Assembly: GCF_014253075.1 (NCBI RefSeq)
Contig: NZ_JACLZJ010000001.1
Location: 1,388,937 to 1,452,936 of the forward strand
DNA from: Ochrobactrum sp. CM-21-5
Lineage (GTDB): Bacteria > Pseudomonadota > Alphaproteobacteria > Rhizobiales > Rhizobiaceae
Length of the DNA stretch: 64,000 nt
Reading direction: 5' to 3'
Shown: piece after piece, positions 19,742 through 32,333 of the stretch
Layout: every line of letters begins with the position of its first letter
Position numbering within the stretch: position 1 is the stretch's first letter
The notes under the pieces: generated by a model
Told to the model about the DNA's origin: nothing
Database searches by the model: none
What the model saw: only the letters and a program-made list of their open reading frames with translations
Program-made: the position numbers and the translations under genes

Positions 19742-20542
19742 TCAGGCCTCGCCGGTCAAAAGCTCACGCGTGGCGGACGCGACATCTTGCTTGCGCATCA
19801 GGCTCTCGCCAATCAGAAATGTTCCGATGCCGGATTTTTCAAGCCGCAGGCAGTCGTCATGGGTGAAGATGCCGCTTTCGCCTACGAGCAAACGATCCGA
19901 AGGAGCCATTTTGGACAGGCGCTCGGAAACAGCCAGATCGACCTGGAATGTGCGAAGATTACGGTTGTTGACGCCAAGGAGACGCGACGAAAGCTTGAGC
20001 GCCCGTTCCATTTCGACTTCGTCGTGCACTTCGATAAGTGCATCCATGCCCAGTTCAAAAGCCGTTTCTTCCAGCGCTTTCGCCAGATCGTCGTCTACGC
20101 TTGCCAGAATGATAAGGATGCAGTCAGCTCCCCAGCTACGCGCTTCATAGACTTGATAGGTGTCAAACAGGAAGTCCTTCCGCAAAGCAGGCAGACTGCA
20201 AGCGGCGCGTGCATTGGTTAGAAATTCCGGCGCCCCTTGAAAGGAGGGGGTATCCGTCAGGATGGAAAGGCAGGCAGCGCCGCCTTCCTGATATGCCTTG
20301 GCCAGAGCAGGGGGATCGAAATCGGGGCGGATCAAGCCTTTGGACGGGCTGGCCTTCTTGATTTCTGCGATGAGGGCGAAATCGCCGTTTGCCCGCCTGG
20401 TTTCCAGTGCTTTCAGAAAGCCGCGCGACGGTGCCTGATCGTTGGTTTTGGCTTTTATCTCCTGAAGTGGCAAGCGGGACTTTGCCGCGGCGATTTCTTC
20501 GCGTTTGTAGATTTCAATCTTGTGAAGAATGTCGGTGGACAT
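19742..20542 (-). CDS. trpC: Indole-3-glycerol phosphate synthase
   Basis: TrpC closes the indole ring in tryptophan synthesis. The TIM-barrel protein has [15 protein letters not shown] near residue 55, with the substrate Lys, [54 protein letters not shown] and [14 protein letters not shown] start it at the ATG at 20542 (266 residues, [12 protein letters not shown]) rather than 20587, because the shorter form begins just after the trpD stop and matches family length. It stands alone as TrpC, without a TrpF fusion. Confidence 0.95.
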   Translation of the reverse strand: MSTDILHKIEIYKREEIAAAKSRLPLQEIKAKTNDQAPSRGFLKALETRRANGDFALIAEIKKASPSKGLIRPDFDPPALAKAYQEGGAACLSILTDTPSFQGAPEFLTNARAACSLPALRKDFLFDTYQVYEARSWGADCILIILASVDDDLAKALEETAFELGMDALIEVHDEVEMERALKLSSRLLGVNNRNLRTFQVDLAVSERLSKMAPSDRLLVGESGIFTHDDCLRLEKSGIGTFLIGESLMRKQDVASATRELLTGEA

Positions 20543-20558
20543 AACGCTATCCTTCCCG

Positions 20559-21578
20559 TCAGGCCGTTTTGTCATTTGAAACGGCAATCACTTTTTGGAG
20601 CACAGCAAGGGCGGAGCCGCTATCGATCGACTGTGCGGCGAGGGCGATACCTTCCTTGAGATCCTTGGCCTTGCCGGCGATGACCAGAGCGGCGCCCGAA
20701 TTGAGCAGCACGATATCGCGGTATGCACCTTCGGCCCCCTCCAGAACGCCGAGAAGCGCCTTGGCGTTTTCTGCGGCTTCTCCGCCTTTCAACTCCGATG
20801 GATCGACGCGGCGAAGGCCGACATCTTCGGGGGTGATTTCAAAGGTGCGGATGGTGCCATTTTCGAGAGCGGCGATTTGCGTCGTACCGGCAGTGGTCAT
20901 TTCATCGAGACCATCGCCATAGACGATCCAGACGGCTTCAGACCCGAGTTCTTTCAGAACATGCGCCAGAGGCTCAACCCATTCAGGTGAGTATACGCCG
21001 ACAAGCTGACGTTTGACGCTTGCCGGGTTGGAAAGCGGTCCCAGCAGATTGAAGATCGTGCGTGTTCCCAGCTCGACTCGCGATGCACCAACATGCCGCA
21101 TAGCGGAATGGTGCATGGGCGCAAACATGAAGCCCAGACCAGCTTCGGTGATGCTTCTGCCGATCACGTGCGCTTCGGCCTCGATATTGACGCCGAGAGC
21201 AGCCAGTGTATCCGCTGCACCCGAACGGGACGACAGGGCGCGGTTACCGTGTTTGGCAACTGGCACACCAGCCCCCGCGACAACGAATGCCGAACAACTC
21301 GACACATTGTAAGACCCGGATTGATCGCCCCCGGTTCCGACAATATCGACCGCGTCATCGGGTGCCACGACGGGCAGCATACGTGAGCGCATGGAGGCGA
21401 CGGCCCCGGCAATTTCTGCAATCGTCTCACCGCGTACGCGCAGCGCCATCAGAAAGCCGCCGATCTGTGAAGGCGTTGCCTGACCCGACATCATGATGTC
21501 AAAGGCGGCTTTGCATTCCTCAAGCGTTAGCGCCTCACCAGAAGCCGCCTTGCCGATATAGGGTTTTAAGTCAGCCAT
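20559..21578 (-). CDS. trpD: Anthranilate phosphoribosyltransferase
   Basis: TrpD attaches phosphoribose to anthranilate. The 339 residues show [18 protein letters not shown] near residue 78 (the phosphoribosyl diphosphate loop), [17 protein letters not shown] near 108, and [36 protein letters not shown] near 150-185. It is not fused to a glutaminase (TrpG) domain. It is followed by trpC after 16 bases, with no trpE in this window. Confidence 0.95.
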   Translation of the reverse strand: MADLKPYIGKAASGEALTLEECKAAFDIMMSGQATPSQIGGFLMALRVRGETIAEIAGAVASMRSRMLPVVAPDDAVDIVGTGGDQSGSYNVSSCSAFVVAGAGVPVAKHGNRALSSRSGAADTLAALGVNIEAEAHVIGRSITEAGLGFMFAPMHHSAMRHVGASRVELGTRTIFNLLGPLSNPASVKRQLVGVYSPEWVEPLAHVLKELGSEAVWIVYGDGLDEMTTAGTTQIAALENGTIRTFEITPEDVGLRRVDPSELKGGEAAENAKALLGVLEGAEGAYRDIVLLNSGAALVIAGKAKDLKEGIALAAQSIDSGSALAVLQKVIAVSNDKTA

Positions 21579-21595
21579 AATGTCCCCGCTGCCGA

Positions 21596-23482
21596 TTAGT
21601 ATGCCAGCGCGTTGTCGATGATGGCCTGGTTAACCCGGACAGGATACTGCTTTTGCAATTCTCCCACGAGTTGTTCCAGAACGTCATCCGACAACGTGGT
21701 TGCCAGATATTTCTGCTGTTCTTCCGGAATAGCTTCCGGCCCCGCTGCAGCAGGTTCCGTTACTTCGGTTACCTTGAACAGAATTTGTGCGGTGTCGGAC
21801 GGCGCGGCGGCGGTGCCGGTAAGGCCATTCGGGCCACGGAAAATCTGCGCAGCGGCAGCGGAACCTATGTCGGCATCGTTGGTCGAGCGGGTTACTCCGC
21901 GCTTGGTCTGCTTTTCAAGGCCAAGTTCGGATGCAACGACATCAAGTGTCGCGCCACCGTCAAGGCGCTTCTTCAGCTCTTCCATGCGCTGATTGAGGCG
22001 CTTGATGGCTTCCTCGGCCTTCCATGCGGCGATAACCTTGTCCTTCACTTCATCCAGCGTGCGGTCGCGGGCAGGAGTGATACCATCGACCTGATACCAG
22101 AGATAGCCGATATTGCCCATGGTGAGAGCGTCGTTGTCGAATCCCTGATCTGCCTGAAAAGCGGCGGTGACAAGAGCTTGAGAATTCGGGAGTTCAATAG
22201 GGGCGCCAGACAGATCGTTGCCTTCAGCGTCGATGGCCTCGACAGTTACTGACTTGAGGTTCAGCTTCTTGGCGACATCTGTCATGGTCGCACCGTCCGA
22301 ACGTTCCTGTTCGTAAGCGTCATGAATACCGCTGATGCTGCTTGCCGCAATATTCGTGGCAAGCGTGGCGCGAATTTCACTCTCGACTTCCGCAAGCGGT
22401 TTGACATGCGCCGCATCGATCTTTGTCACCCGCAGGATCACAGGACCAAAGCTGCCCTTGACAACGGGGCTTATTCCACCTTCGGCCAGCGCAAAGGCTG
22501 CGTCTGCAACGGCCTGATCGGGGATAGCCGATTTCTCATAGGTGCCGAGCGTGATGTCGTTTTCGGTCTTGCCCTGTTCCTTGCCGATATCGACAAAGGT
22601 CGTTCCCGCGGCAATTCTGCCATGTGCATCTTGTGCCGCCGTCTCGTCGGCGAAGTTAAGCTGCTCTATCGTGCGCTTTTCCTGTGAGCTGAAGCGCTCC
22701 CTGTTCTTTTCATAATATTCGCTGACCTCTTCCTGCGTCACGGCGGACGGGTCGGCGATGTCTGCAGGCTCAAGTTTTACATATGTGATCTTGCGATATT
22801 CTGGCGCCTTGTACTCATCCTTGTGCGCATCGAAGTAAGACTTGAGTGCCTCTTCGGACGGGGCAGGGATAGCGTCGGCTTTCTCCGCAGGAATGGAAAT
22901 GTAGTCAACATTGCGGCTCTCGCCCTGATGAAGAGAGAGCGCCTTGAGCATCGTGTCCGGCATTTTTATGCCGTCGGTCGCCGCTTCGACAATTTGTTGG
23001 CGACGTGCGACTTTCGCACGGTTGTCGAGGTAGTCCTGGGCGCGGATGCCGGATTGCCGTAGCACAGCATCGAACTGGGTGCGGCTGAAATTGCCGCTTG
23101 CATCCTGAAATGCCGGGTCCTCGCCAGTGAGGCGGGCGATACCGTCCTTGGAAAGGCCAAGCTGCATGTTGCGTGCTTCTTCATCCAGAACGACACCAGC
23201 CGCGAGCTGTGCCAGAACCTGGTTTTCAACGCCAATCGCTTTTGCCTGCTCACGCGTCAGACGCTGGCGAAACTGCTGCGAAAGCCGCATGAGCTGCTGT
23301 TCATAGGCGAACCGGTAGTCGGTCGCGGAGACTTCGGAATCTCCTGCCGTCAATGCGGCGTTGCCCGATAGTCCACCACGGAAGACATCCGAGATGCCCC
23401 AGACCGCAAAGCTCAGAACGAGCAGGCCAAGCAGAAGTTTGGCGATCCAGGATTGAGCGGCTGAGCGCAGGCTATCGAGCAT
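21596..23482 (-). CDS. ppiD: PpiD-like periplasmic peptidyl-prolyl isomerase/chaperone (SurA_N domain)
   Basis: This 628-residue protein is anchored by one N-terminal membrane helix ([21 protein letters not shown]) with its bulk in the periplasm. Residues about 35-190 are the SurA-type chaperone domain ([33 protein letters not shown]), and a parvulin-like PPIC region follows at about 250-370 ([34 protein letters not shown]). A second, weaker parvulin-like part sits near 480-540. The ATG at 23482 follows GAAGGG, in preference to 23551. It probably assists newly secreted envelope proteins, in keeping with nearby secG; isomerase activity is not assured. It is divergent from tpiA. Confidence 0.85.
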   Translation of the reverse strand: MLDSLRSAAQSWIAKLLLGLLVLSFAVWGISDVFRGGLSGNAALTAGDSEVSATDYRFAYEQQLMRLSQQFRQRLTREQAKAIGVENQVLAQLAAGVVLDEEARNMQLGLSKDGIARLTGEDPAFQDASGNFSRTQFDAVLRQSGIRAQDYLDNRAKVARRQQIVEAATDGIKMPDTMLKALSLHQGESRNVDYISIPAEKADAIPAPSEEALKSYFDAHKDEYKAPEYRKITYVKLEPADIADPSAVTQEEVSEYYEKNRERFSSQEKRTIEQLNFADETAAQDAHGRIAAGTTFVDIGKEQGKTENDITLGTYEKSAIPDQAVADAAFALAEGGISPVVKGSFGPVILRVTKIDAAHVKPLAEVESEIRATLATNIAASSISGIHDAYEQERSDGATMTDVAKKLNLKSVTVEAIDAEGNDLSGAPIELPNSQALVTAAFQADQGFDNDALTMGNIGYLWYQVDGITPARDRTLDEVKDKVIAAWKAEEAIKRLNQRMEELKKRLDGGATLDVVASELGLEKQTKRGVTRSTNDADIGSAAAAQIFRGPNGLTGTAAAPSDTAQILFKVTEVTEPAAAGPEAIPEEQQKYLATTLSDDVLEQLVGELQKQYPVRVNQAIIDNALAY

Positions 23483-23700
23483 GGGAAACCCTTCAAGAAG
23501 AAAACAAAGCTCGGCTTTCGTTAAATAGAGCCAGTCAGGGGATAACCCCAAGCAAGGTCCCGATGCAAGTTCTCATTGAACAAGGATATCCAAGAACGTT
23601 GCATTGCGTCGCGAATATGCGTAGTCAGTGGCAAATTTTGGTGCAGGGCTGCCTCCTTATGCAGCGATGTGCCTGACCTTGATAAGGCGAGGAGAGTGCA

Positions 23701-24465
23701 ATGACTCCGGGAATCCGTCCGCTGGTTGCTGGCAATTGGAAGATGAATGGCACGGGAGAATCCCTTACCGAACTGCGCGCTATTGCGGCAGGTTTGAGTT
23801 CCGATCTTGGTCGCAAGCTTGACGCGGTAATATGTGTGCCTGCGACGCTGTTGTCGCGCGCTGCCGAAACGCTGGAAGGCGAAACGGTTGGTCTGGGCGG
23901 TCAGGATTGCCATCATAAGGCTTCAGGCGCCCATACGGGCGAGGTTTCAGCCGGGATGCTCAAGGAAACCGGTGCGACACATGTGATCATCGGTCATTCG
24001 GAACGCCGCACGGATAACCATGAAAACAACGACATTGTCCGCGCTAAGACGGAAGCCGCATGGGCCGCAGGTCTCGCAGCGATCGTCTGTGTGGGCGAAA
24101 CTGCGGATGAACGCGAAGCAGAACGCACCCTGGACGTAATCGGCGCTCAGCTTTCCGGCTCGCTTCCCGATGGGGTCACCGCGACGAATACAATTGTAGC
24201 CTACGAGCCCGTTTGGGCCATTGGCACGGGGCTGACGCCAACGGTTCAGGATGTGCGTGCAGCCCATGCCTTCATGCGTGAACAGCTTATCGAACGTTTC
24301 GGAACGCAGGGCGCTCATCTGCGGCTCCTCTATGGCGGTTCCGTGAAGCCCTCCAATGCGGCGGAGCTTTTAGGCGTTGCCGATGTGGACGGCGCGCTTG
24401 TTGGCGGCGCGAGCTTGAAGGCGGTGGATTTCCTCGCCATATGTGAGACCTATCGCAATTTGTAA
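23701..24465 (+). CDS. tpiA: Triosephosphate isomerase
   Basis: The enzyme interconverts dihydroxyacetone phosphate and glyceraldehyde 3-phosphate. The 254-residue TIM barrel has AGNWKMNG with Lys14, the catalytic His in VIIGHSERR near residue 100, the Glu in [11 protein letters not shown] near 170, and [16 protein letters not shown] near 210. GAGGAGAG precedes the ATG. Brucellaceae usually carry a second, erythritol-linked isomerase gene elsewhere; this copy sits among glycolytic and housekeeping genes and is the likely main one. Confidence 0.95.
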   Translation: MTPGIRPLVAGNWKMNGTGESLTELRAIAAGLSSDLGRKLDAVICVPATLLSRAAETLEGETVGLGGQDCHHKASGAHTGEVSAGMLKETGATHVIIGHSERRTDNHENNDIVRAKTEAAWAAGLAAIVCVGETADEREAERTLDVIGAQLSGSLPDGVTATNTIVAYEPVWAIGTGLTPTVQDVRAAHAFMREQLIERFGTQGAHLRLLYGGSVKPSNAAELLGVADVDGALVGGASLKAVDFLAICETYRNL

Positions 24466-24627
24466 GCGTGATCCCTCCTTCGCGTCTATCTTGGATGCGG
24501 GGCTTGGATTATTGGACAATAGCGTGTAAAGAGCCGCACTATCGTTTGTATTGCTGCGGTTTCGGACGGAAAACCGTTTTAAAATTTTCCAGAAACTGCA
24601 CTATTCAGGATATAAAGACCGTTACTC

Positions 24628-25074
24628 ATGCAAACCGTTGTCATAGTCATTCATTTGTTGATCGTGCTGGCGCTCGTCGGCGTTGTGCTTATCCAGCGCT
24701 CTGAGGGCGGTGGCCTTGGCATTGGTGGTGGTTCGGGCTTCATGACGGCGCGCGGTGCCGCCAATGCGCTGACACGCACGACCGCTATTCTGGCGATCGG
24801 CTTTTTCGCAACCTCGCTCGTACTCGGCATTATGGCCCGTTACAGCGAGCGTCCGACCGATATTCTCAATCGTATACCGGCAGCGACCGGAACCCAGACG
24901 CAGCCCGCCGGCGGCACTGGTGGCGGCATCCTCAATCAGTTGGGCGGTGAATCTTCCCGCTCCGGTGAAGACGCTCCTGCATCGGGTGCAGCTCCGGCGC
25001 AGCCTGACGGTACTCAGCCGCAAGCACCTGCGACGCCTTCTGCTCCGGCCAATCCGGTTCCAAGCTCCCAGTAA
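24628..25074 (+). CDS. secG: Preprotein translocase subunit SecG
   Basis: SecG is a small inner-membrane part of SecYEG. Two membrane segments are seen: residues about 2-22 (VVIVIHLLIVLALVGVVLI) and 52-72 (AILAIGFFATSLVLGIM), joined by the conserved loop QRSEGGGLGIGGGSGF. The 148-residue length is longer than E. coli SecG (110) because of a Q, P, A and G-rich C-terminal tail from about residue 85, a usual alphaproteobacterial trait. tpiA-secG-pyrG order is a common Rhizobiales arrangement. An intrinsic terminator follows. Confidence 0.92.
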   Translation: MQTVVIVIHLLIVLALVGVVLIQRSEGGGLGIGGGSGFMTARGAANALTRTTAILAIGFFATSLVLGIMARYSERPTDILNRIPAATGTQTQPAGGTGGGILNQLGGESSRSGEDAPASGAAPAQPDGTQPQAPATPSAPANPVPSSQ

Positions 25075-25100
25075 AGGGGCAGCTATATTCCAGACTTTTG

Positions 25101-25130
25101 AAAACCGGCCCTGATGGGTCGGTTTTCTTT
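25101..25130 (+). terminator. Terminator after secG
   Basis: An 11-bp stem (AAAACCGGCCC at 25101-25111 with GGGTCGGTTTT at 25116-25126, one G-T pair) with a 4-base loop is followed by CTTTTTATT. It begins 26 bases after the secG stop. Confidence 0.9.
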
Positions 25131-25306
25131 TTATTAACCATCAACTCCCAAAGTGTTGCAGGCGGGCAATAGGAATGGTCGAATCGCAATTTGAACTGTT
25201 GCGGTGAATTGAGAACTGCCTGCGTTTGACGTAAGGAAAACCAAGTCTGATTGCTCAAGGAGCTTTCGGGATTTTCGCTTCGCTTTGGATTTTTCGGGAA
25301 CTGATC

Positions 25307-25999
25307 ATGTTTTCACGCCGTATTCTCATGGCTGGCATCGCAAGTCTTTGCGTAAGCGCCGCCGTGCCTGCCGTTGCCGCTTCTCCGGTCAATGCCGAGG
25401 CTCAGCTTAACGAAGCTGCTGCGAAGGTGCGGAAGATTGCTCTTGCAAGTGATGCAAAGGCGAACCCGGAAAAGCAGAAAAAGAAAAGCGCCGGGAAATC
25501 GTCGAATGCGGTTAAGGCCAACAAATACAATATCGATCCCAAGTATCGTGCGCAGGAAGTCGCTTTCAGCGGCTACAAGCCCGGTACGATCGTGATCGAT
25601 CCGAAGCAGCGCTTCCTTTATCTGGTTGAAACGTCTACCACAGCGCGCCGTTACGGCATTGCCGTAGGCAAGCAGGGATTGGAATTCAAAGGCACCGGAA
25701 CAATCAATGCCAAGCGGGAATGGCCGCGCTGGATTCCGACCAAAGACATGATTGAGCGCAATCCGGCTCAGTATAGCCGTTATAAGAACGGCATGGATGG
25801 CGGTCCGGGCAATCCGCTTGGTTCGCGCGCCCTTTATTTGTTCCAGGGAAACAAGGATACATACATCCGTATTCATGGCACCGTTCAGCCCTGGACGATT
25901 GGCAGCTCTGCCTCGAATGGCTGCTTCCGCATGATCAACGAAGATGTGATGGACCTTTATGAGCGTGTCAATCTGGGTACGGAAGTGGTTGTTCTCTGA
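25307..25999 (+). CDS. L,D-transpeptidase (YkuD domain), periplasmic
   Basis: The product crosslinks peptidoglycan by L,D-bonds or attaches lipoproteins to it. A signal peptide (MFSRRILMAGIASLCVSAAV, ending near AVAA) is followed by a Lys-rich linker (about residues 38-75) and a YkuD domain over about residues 92-230. The catalytic motif is present: His190 in RIHGT and Cys206 in the SASNGCFRM segment. Such proteins link outer-membrane proteins to peptidoglycan in Brucella, but this one could not be matched to a specific paralogue. It has its own promoter region and terminator, so it is probably monocistronic. Confidence 0.9.
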   Translation: MFSRRILMAGIASLCVSAAVPAVAASPVNAEAQLNEAAAKVRKIALASDAKANPEKQKKKSAGKSSNAVKANKYNIDPKYRAQEVAFSGYKPGTIVIDPKQRFLYLVETSTTARRYGIAVGKQGLEFKGTGTINAKREWPRWIPTKDMIERNPAQYSRYKNGMDGGPGNPLGSRALYLFQGNKDTYIRIHGTVQPWTIGSSASNGCFRMINEDVMDLYERVNLGTEVVVL

Positions 26000-26022
26000 T
26001 CGCAGAGCGGCTATCTGAAAGC

Positions 26023-26048
26023 GGTCGGGCTTTCGAGCCCGGCCTTTT
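26023..26048 (+). terminator. Terminator after the L,D-transpeptidase gene
   Basis: GGTCGGGCT (26023-26031) pairs with AGCCCGGCC (26036-26044) across a stable TTCG tetraloop and is followed by TTTTCTTTG. One G-T pair is in the stem. Confidence 0.9.
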
Positions 26049-26261
26049 CTTTGTCCGAACCCGTCATTTTCTGAACGGAAACTGTGGATTGTCCGCTTCG
26101 TCATAGAAAAGTTGGGCGGCGGGCAGTAAGAGGTTCAAACGTATTCGCTCCGGGGTTTTTGCTCCGGATTTTCTTTGTTCAACGACGATTACCGCCTGGC
26201 TTCGATGAAAAAATACTCCGAAGTGCATTTTTTTGTGGCGGAATCAATCAGGAAAGTCTAA

Positions 26262-27902
<1,641 letters not shown>

Positions 27903-27911
27903 AGTGTTTAC

Positions 27912-27937
27912 CGCGCCCCTCTGGGGCGCGTTTCGTT
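27912..27937 (+). terminator. Terminator after pyrG
   Basis: CGCGCCCC (27912-27919) pairs with GGGGCGCG (27923-27930) around TCT, then TTTCGTTTG. The T tract is interrupted, so termination may be incomplete and some read-through to kdsA possible. Confidence 0.75.
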
Positions 27938-28013
27938 TGTGCGCCTTGTTTTTGATGAAAGCGTACGCCAGATAAGGTGCCTGCAAGGCATTCAATAAAT
28001 CGAGGTCTAGGTC

Positions 28014-28847
28014 ATGGCGACTGCCAATCCATCTGTCAAAGTCGGTAATGTTACATTCTCCAACGATGGGCCTTTCGCGTTGATCGCGGGACCTTGCCAG
28101 ATGGAGACGCGCGACCATGCGTTCGACATGGCTGGACGCCTGAAGGAAATTACCGACAAGCTGGGCATCGGGCTGGTTTACAAGTCGAGCTTTGACAAGG
28201 CCAACCGCACCTCGCTCAAGGCGCAGCGCGGCATCGGACTTGAAACGGCTATGGAAGTCTTCTCCGATCTCAAGAAGGAGTTCGGCTTTCCGGTTCTCAC
28301 CGATATTCATACGGAAGAGCAATGCGCCGCAGTTGCCCCCGTTGTTGATGTGCTCCAGATTCCGGCTTTCCTTTGCCGTCAGACCGATCTCTTGATCGCG
28401 GCTGCGAATACCGGTCGCGTAGTGAATGTGAAGAAAGGTCAGTTTCTCGCCCCCTGGGACATGAAGAATGTCCTCGCGAAGATCACGGAAAGCGGCAATC
28501 CGAATGTGCTCGCCACCGAGCGCGGCGCATCCTTCGGTTACAACACGCTTGTTTCCGATATGCGCTCGCTGCCGATCATGGCAGGTTTCGGTTCGCCAGT
28601 GGTTTTCGATGCGACTCATTCAGTGCAGCAGCCGGGCGGGCAGGGCGGCTCTTCAGGCGGGCAGCGCGAATTCGTCGAAACGCTGGCGCGCGCAGCCGTT
28701 GCTGTTGGTGTGGCGGGCCTCTTCATTGAAACGCATCAGGACCCGGACAACGCTCCTTCCGACGGGCCGAACATGGTCCCTATCGACAAAATGGCGGCAT
28801 TGCTCGAAAAGCTGATGGCTTTCGACCGCATCGCCAAAGAGCTTTAA
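28014..28847 (+). CDS. kdsA: 3-deoxy-8-phosphooctulonate synthase (Kdo8P synthase)
   Basis: KdsA condenses phosphoenolpyruvate and arabinose 5-phosphate to Kdo8P, the precursor of the inner-core sugar of lipopolysaccharide. The 277 residues include [19 protein letters not shown] near residue 22, [13 protein letters not shown] near 53, [13 protein letters not shown] near 118, and [14 protein letters not shown] near 200. Cys28 in GPC is the residue that binds metal in the metal-dependent class; the metal-independent class has Asn there. This enzyme is therefore probably metal-dependent. It serves the lipid A genes at the left of the window. Confidence 0.95.
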   Translation: MATANPSVKVGNVTFSNDGPFALIAGPCQMETRDHAFDMAGRLKEITDKLGIGLVYKSSFDKANRTSLKAQRGIGLETAMEVFSDLKKEFGFPVLTDIHTEEQCAAVAPVVDVLQIPAFLCRQTDLLIAAANTGRVVNVKKGQFLAPWDMKNVLAKITESGNPNVLATERGASFGYNTLVSDMRSLPIMAGFGSPVVFDATHSVQQPGGQGGSSGGQREFVETLARAAVAVGVAGLFIETHQDPDNAPSDGPNMVPIDKMAALLEKLMAFDRIAKEL

Positions 28848-28867
28848 AGCGTTCGTTGAGAAGCTGA

Positions 28868-28900
28868 CAAGGCGGGGGATTCTCCTCCGCCTTTTGTTTG
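28868..28900 (+). terminator. Terminator after kdsA
   Basis: AAGGCGG (28869-28875) pairs with CCGCCTT (28886-28892), extended by flanking G-C pairs across a short loop, and is followed by TTGTTTGTTT. It begins 22 bases after the kdsA stop. Confidence 0.8.
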
Positions 28901-28971
28901 TTTAGATCATTTTCGCTGCGTTTTAACTGTGGCTGATGCTTAAAGTGGGCCATACGCATATTCTTTTCTGA

Positions 28972-30354
<1,383 letters not shown>

Positions 30355-30374
30355 TTTTGGTTGATAAGATTTAG

Positions 30375-30408
30375 AAAACGGCGGCTTGAAAGCCGCCGTT
30401 TTTCTTTT
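30375..30408 (+). terminator. Terminator after eno
   Basis: AAAACGGCGGCT (30375-30386) pairs perfectly with AGCCGCCGTTTT (30391-30402) across TGAA, followed by TCTTTTTG. This is one of the strongest terminators in the window. The A run at its left side means it may also stop minus-strand transcripts of the DUF2165 gene, which ends 42 bases away. Confidence 0.92.
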
Positions 30409-30449
30409 TGGCAAGACATGCTTCGATGGAACGGAATATCCGAACAACA

Positions 30450-30965
30450 TTATTCGGCTGTCTCCTTGTGCAGCATCAACACGACGAGAGCCATCATGCA
30501 GGGCAAGGAATAGATCAAGGCCCCAAGCTGGGTATTCAACGGATCTTCCTTTGCCTGCCACGCCATGAACCAGTCGCCAGCTACCACCATGAAGCCGAGT
30601 CCCCATACGGCTATAGCGCATAAGGCGCCAAGCATTGCCCAGGCTTTGCCTCTGGCGAAATCGACATAGCTGCGTCCGATATTGCCGACCATTTTGATCA
30701 CTCCGACAGTGGCGAAAAGACCCGCCAGGGTTTCCATCAGAGTGATGCCAGCCAGCCCGGCATAGGGTGCCCATCCCGCGGTAATAGCCCGCCATGTCTG
30801 GGCAGGATTGCCGTAAGTATCTGTCATTGCAAGAAGCGGCGCGACTGCATTTTGAGCCGTACCCGAGAAATCCGCAGTATTATTCAAGAAGCTGAATAAA
30901 CCCCATAATGCAGGGAACAAAGATATAATAATGCATGCGAGACGTTTTACGAGATTCTCATTCAT
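30450..30965 (-). CDS. DUF2165 family small integral membrane protein
   Basis: The 171-residue product has four hydrophobic segments: about residues 8-27 (RLACIIISLFPALWGLFSFL), 62-90, 108-128 (AWAMLGALCAIAVWGLGFMV) and 148-165. NPAQTWRAITAGWAPYAG between segments 1 and 2 and GDWFMAWQ after segment 3 match the DUF2165 family, whose function is not known. It lies convergent to eno and divergent from the DUF1428 gene across an AT-rich spacer. Its position breaks the usual eno-ftsB neighbourhood, so it may be an accessory gene. Confidence 0.8.
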   Translation of the reverse strand: MNENLVKRLACIIISLFPALWGLFSFLNNTADFSGTAQNAVAPLLAMTDTYGNPAQTWRAITAGWAPYAGLAGITLMETLAGLFATVGVIKMVGNIGRSYVDFARGKAWAMLGALCAIAVWGLGFMVVAGDWFMAWQAKEDPLNTQLGALIYSLPCMMALVVLMLHKETAE

Positions 30966-31117
30966 TATGACTATCCATTCTTCACATAGTTTTACGTATA
31001 ATTGGTTGTAAGTATTAAAAATTTACATATTTAGTTTATTATACATAAGTAACTAGTTGTACTGCGGCTTGTGTGCCGGTGAAATGTTATCCCGAAACGT
31101 CCGCAGGTGATGGGCAG

Positions 31118-31153
31118 TTGTCAATCTCATTAATTTATTATATTGATATCAAT
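31118..31153 (+). promoter_or_regulatory. Candidate promoter with overlapping perfect palindrome upstream of the DUF1428 gene
   Basis: TTGTCA (31118-31123) and TATTGA (31141-31146) are 17 bases apart, a sigma-70-like layout. The 12-base perfect palindrome ATTGATATCAAT (31142-31153) covers the -10 box, which is where a repressor would bind. The start codon is about 90 bases downstream. The assignment is by pattern only. Confidence 0.4.
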
Positions 31154-31240
31154 GCATATTGACCGGCGTTGGCTGTTCCGCTTTCGGGTGAAGTTATCGT
31201 TGTGAACATGCTGATGCGGGATAACGAACGGGAGAGAGAA

Positions 31241-31594
31241 ATGGCTTACATTGAAGGCTTCGTAGTTCCGGTTCCTAGAGCCAACAAAGAAAAATATCGC
31301 AAACACGCCGCCGCCGCTGCGCCTTTGCTCAAGGAGTTTGGGGTGGTCCGCATGGTCGAGGCCTGGGGTGATGATGTCCCTGATGGAAAGGTGACAGATT
31401 TCAGGCGTGCGGTACAGGCGGAACCCGACGAGGATGTGGTGTTCTCGTGGTTTGAATACCCCGACAAGGCCACGCGCGATTCCACCAACCAGAAAATGAT
31501 GAGCGATCCGCGAATGAAAGCAATGGGCAATGAGATGCCTTTCGACGGAAAGCGGATGATCTTCGGTGGTTTTGCCACAATTCTTGACGTTTGA
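31241..31594 (+). CDS. DUF1428 domain-containing protein
   Basis: The 117-residue protein starts MAYIEGFVVPVPRANKEKYR and contains LKEFGVVRMVEAWGDDVPDGKVTDF and a C-terminal DGKRMIFGGF. This is the DUF1428 family, small ferredoxin-like alpha/beta (dimeric alpha-beta barrel) proteins with no proven function, related in fold to monooxygenase-type and YciI-type proteins. GGGAGAGAG is just ahead of the ATG at 31241, in preference to 31169. It has its own promoter region and terminator, so is probably a single-gene unit. It seems regulated by the palindrome upstream. Confidence 0.85.
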   Translation: MAYIEGFVVPVPRANKEKYRKHAAAAAPLLKEFGVVRMVEAWGDDVPDGKVTDFRRAVQAEPDEDVVFSWFEYPDKATRDSTNQKMMSDPRMKAMGNEMPFDGKRMIFGGFATILDV

Positions 31595-31648
31595 AAGCGG
31601 CGAGATGCACCGGTTCTGATAATTCCGTTTAAGCGGGGAAGCGCTCCA

Positions 31649-31680
31649 GGCAACCGGATTTGATTCGGTTGCCTTTTATT
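31649..31680 (+). terminator. Terminator after the DUF1428 gene
   Basis: GGCAACCG (31649-31656) pairs with CGGTTGCC (31666-31673) and the stem is extended by two weaker pairs, followed by TTTTATTTTCC. Confidence 0.88.
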
Positions 31681-31866
31681 TTCCCAGAGCGATTCGTTCT
31701 GCTGTTATTTGATTCGCTGGCTTTGTTAATGAAATCCGATGAACCGTTCGCTGAGTGTAGCTTCAGTAAACCTCTGTTAAGCAAAATAATGCTTGATTGT
31801 AGGGTACGGATTGACAGCGATGATCGAGATTCGCCGCCGCGTAACATATCCGGGAAGGAAGCTGAA

Positions 31867-32196
31867 ATGTGGACCAAGCAGAAACGTAAATCCATCCGCG
31901 GACGCTTTGTTCTGCCCATTTTGACGGCTGCGTTTCTGAGCTATTTCGGATTTCATGCCTATCACGGCGAATATGGCTTGTATGCCCGTATCCAGCTGGA
32001 GGAACAAAAGTCGCTCCTCTCCAAAAAACTGGAAAAGATAGCCTCCGAACGTCTGGCGCTTGAAAAACGTGTCGCACTTTTGCGTGATGGCACGATCGAA
32101 AAGGATATGCTTGACGAGCAGGCTCGCAGAGCGCTTAATCTCTCTCATCCTGATGAGTTGACAATTATCAACTCAAAGGAAGACAGATCGAATTAA
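31867..32196 (+). CDS. ftsB: Cell division protein FtsB/DivIC (septum formation initiator)
   Basis: FtsB is a bitopic inner-membrane protein that bridges FtsL and FtsQ in the divisome. The 109-residue protein has a basic cytoplasmic start (MWTKQKRKSIRGR), a membrane helix at about residues 14-32 (VLPILTAAFLSYFGFHAYHG), and a coiled coil to about 80 (EEQKSLLSKKLEKIASERLA, LEKRVALLRDG), then the DMLDEQARRALNL segment conserved in the family. GGGAAGGAAG precedes the ATG at 31867; the frame is open back to 31660 but the earlier part is not family-like. It precedes the pyruvate dehydrogenase genes. Confidence 0.9.
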   Translation: MWTKQKRKSIRGRFVLPILTAAFLSYFGFHAYHGEYGLYARIQLEEQKSLLSKKLEKIASERLALEKRVALLRDGTIEKDMLDEQARRALNLSHPDELTIINSKEDRSN

Positions 32197-32221
32197 CTGA
32201 ATTCCGGTTAATTGCCTTTTT
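32191..32221 (+). terminator. Weak terminator candidate after ftsB
   Basis: AATTAAC (32191-32197) pairs with GTTAATT (32207-32213), followed by GCCTTTTTG. The stem is AT-rich and overlaps the ftsB stop codon, so it is weak, but it would separate ftsB from pdhA. Confidence 0.45.
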
Positions 32222-32333
32222 GTGACATGTTTTTAAGGGTTTGGCAGCATAGCAGCTATGCTCTGGGTGCATATTGTATCTTGTGATATGCCCGTATAAC
32301 GTCACAATAGAACGACAATTTAGGGAGCGAGAT

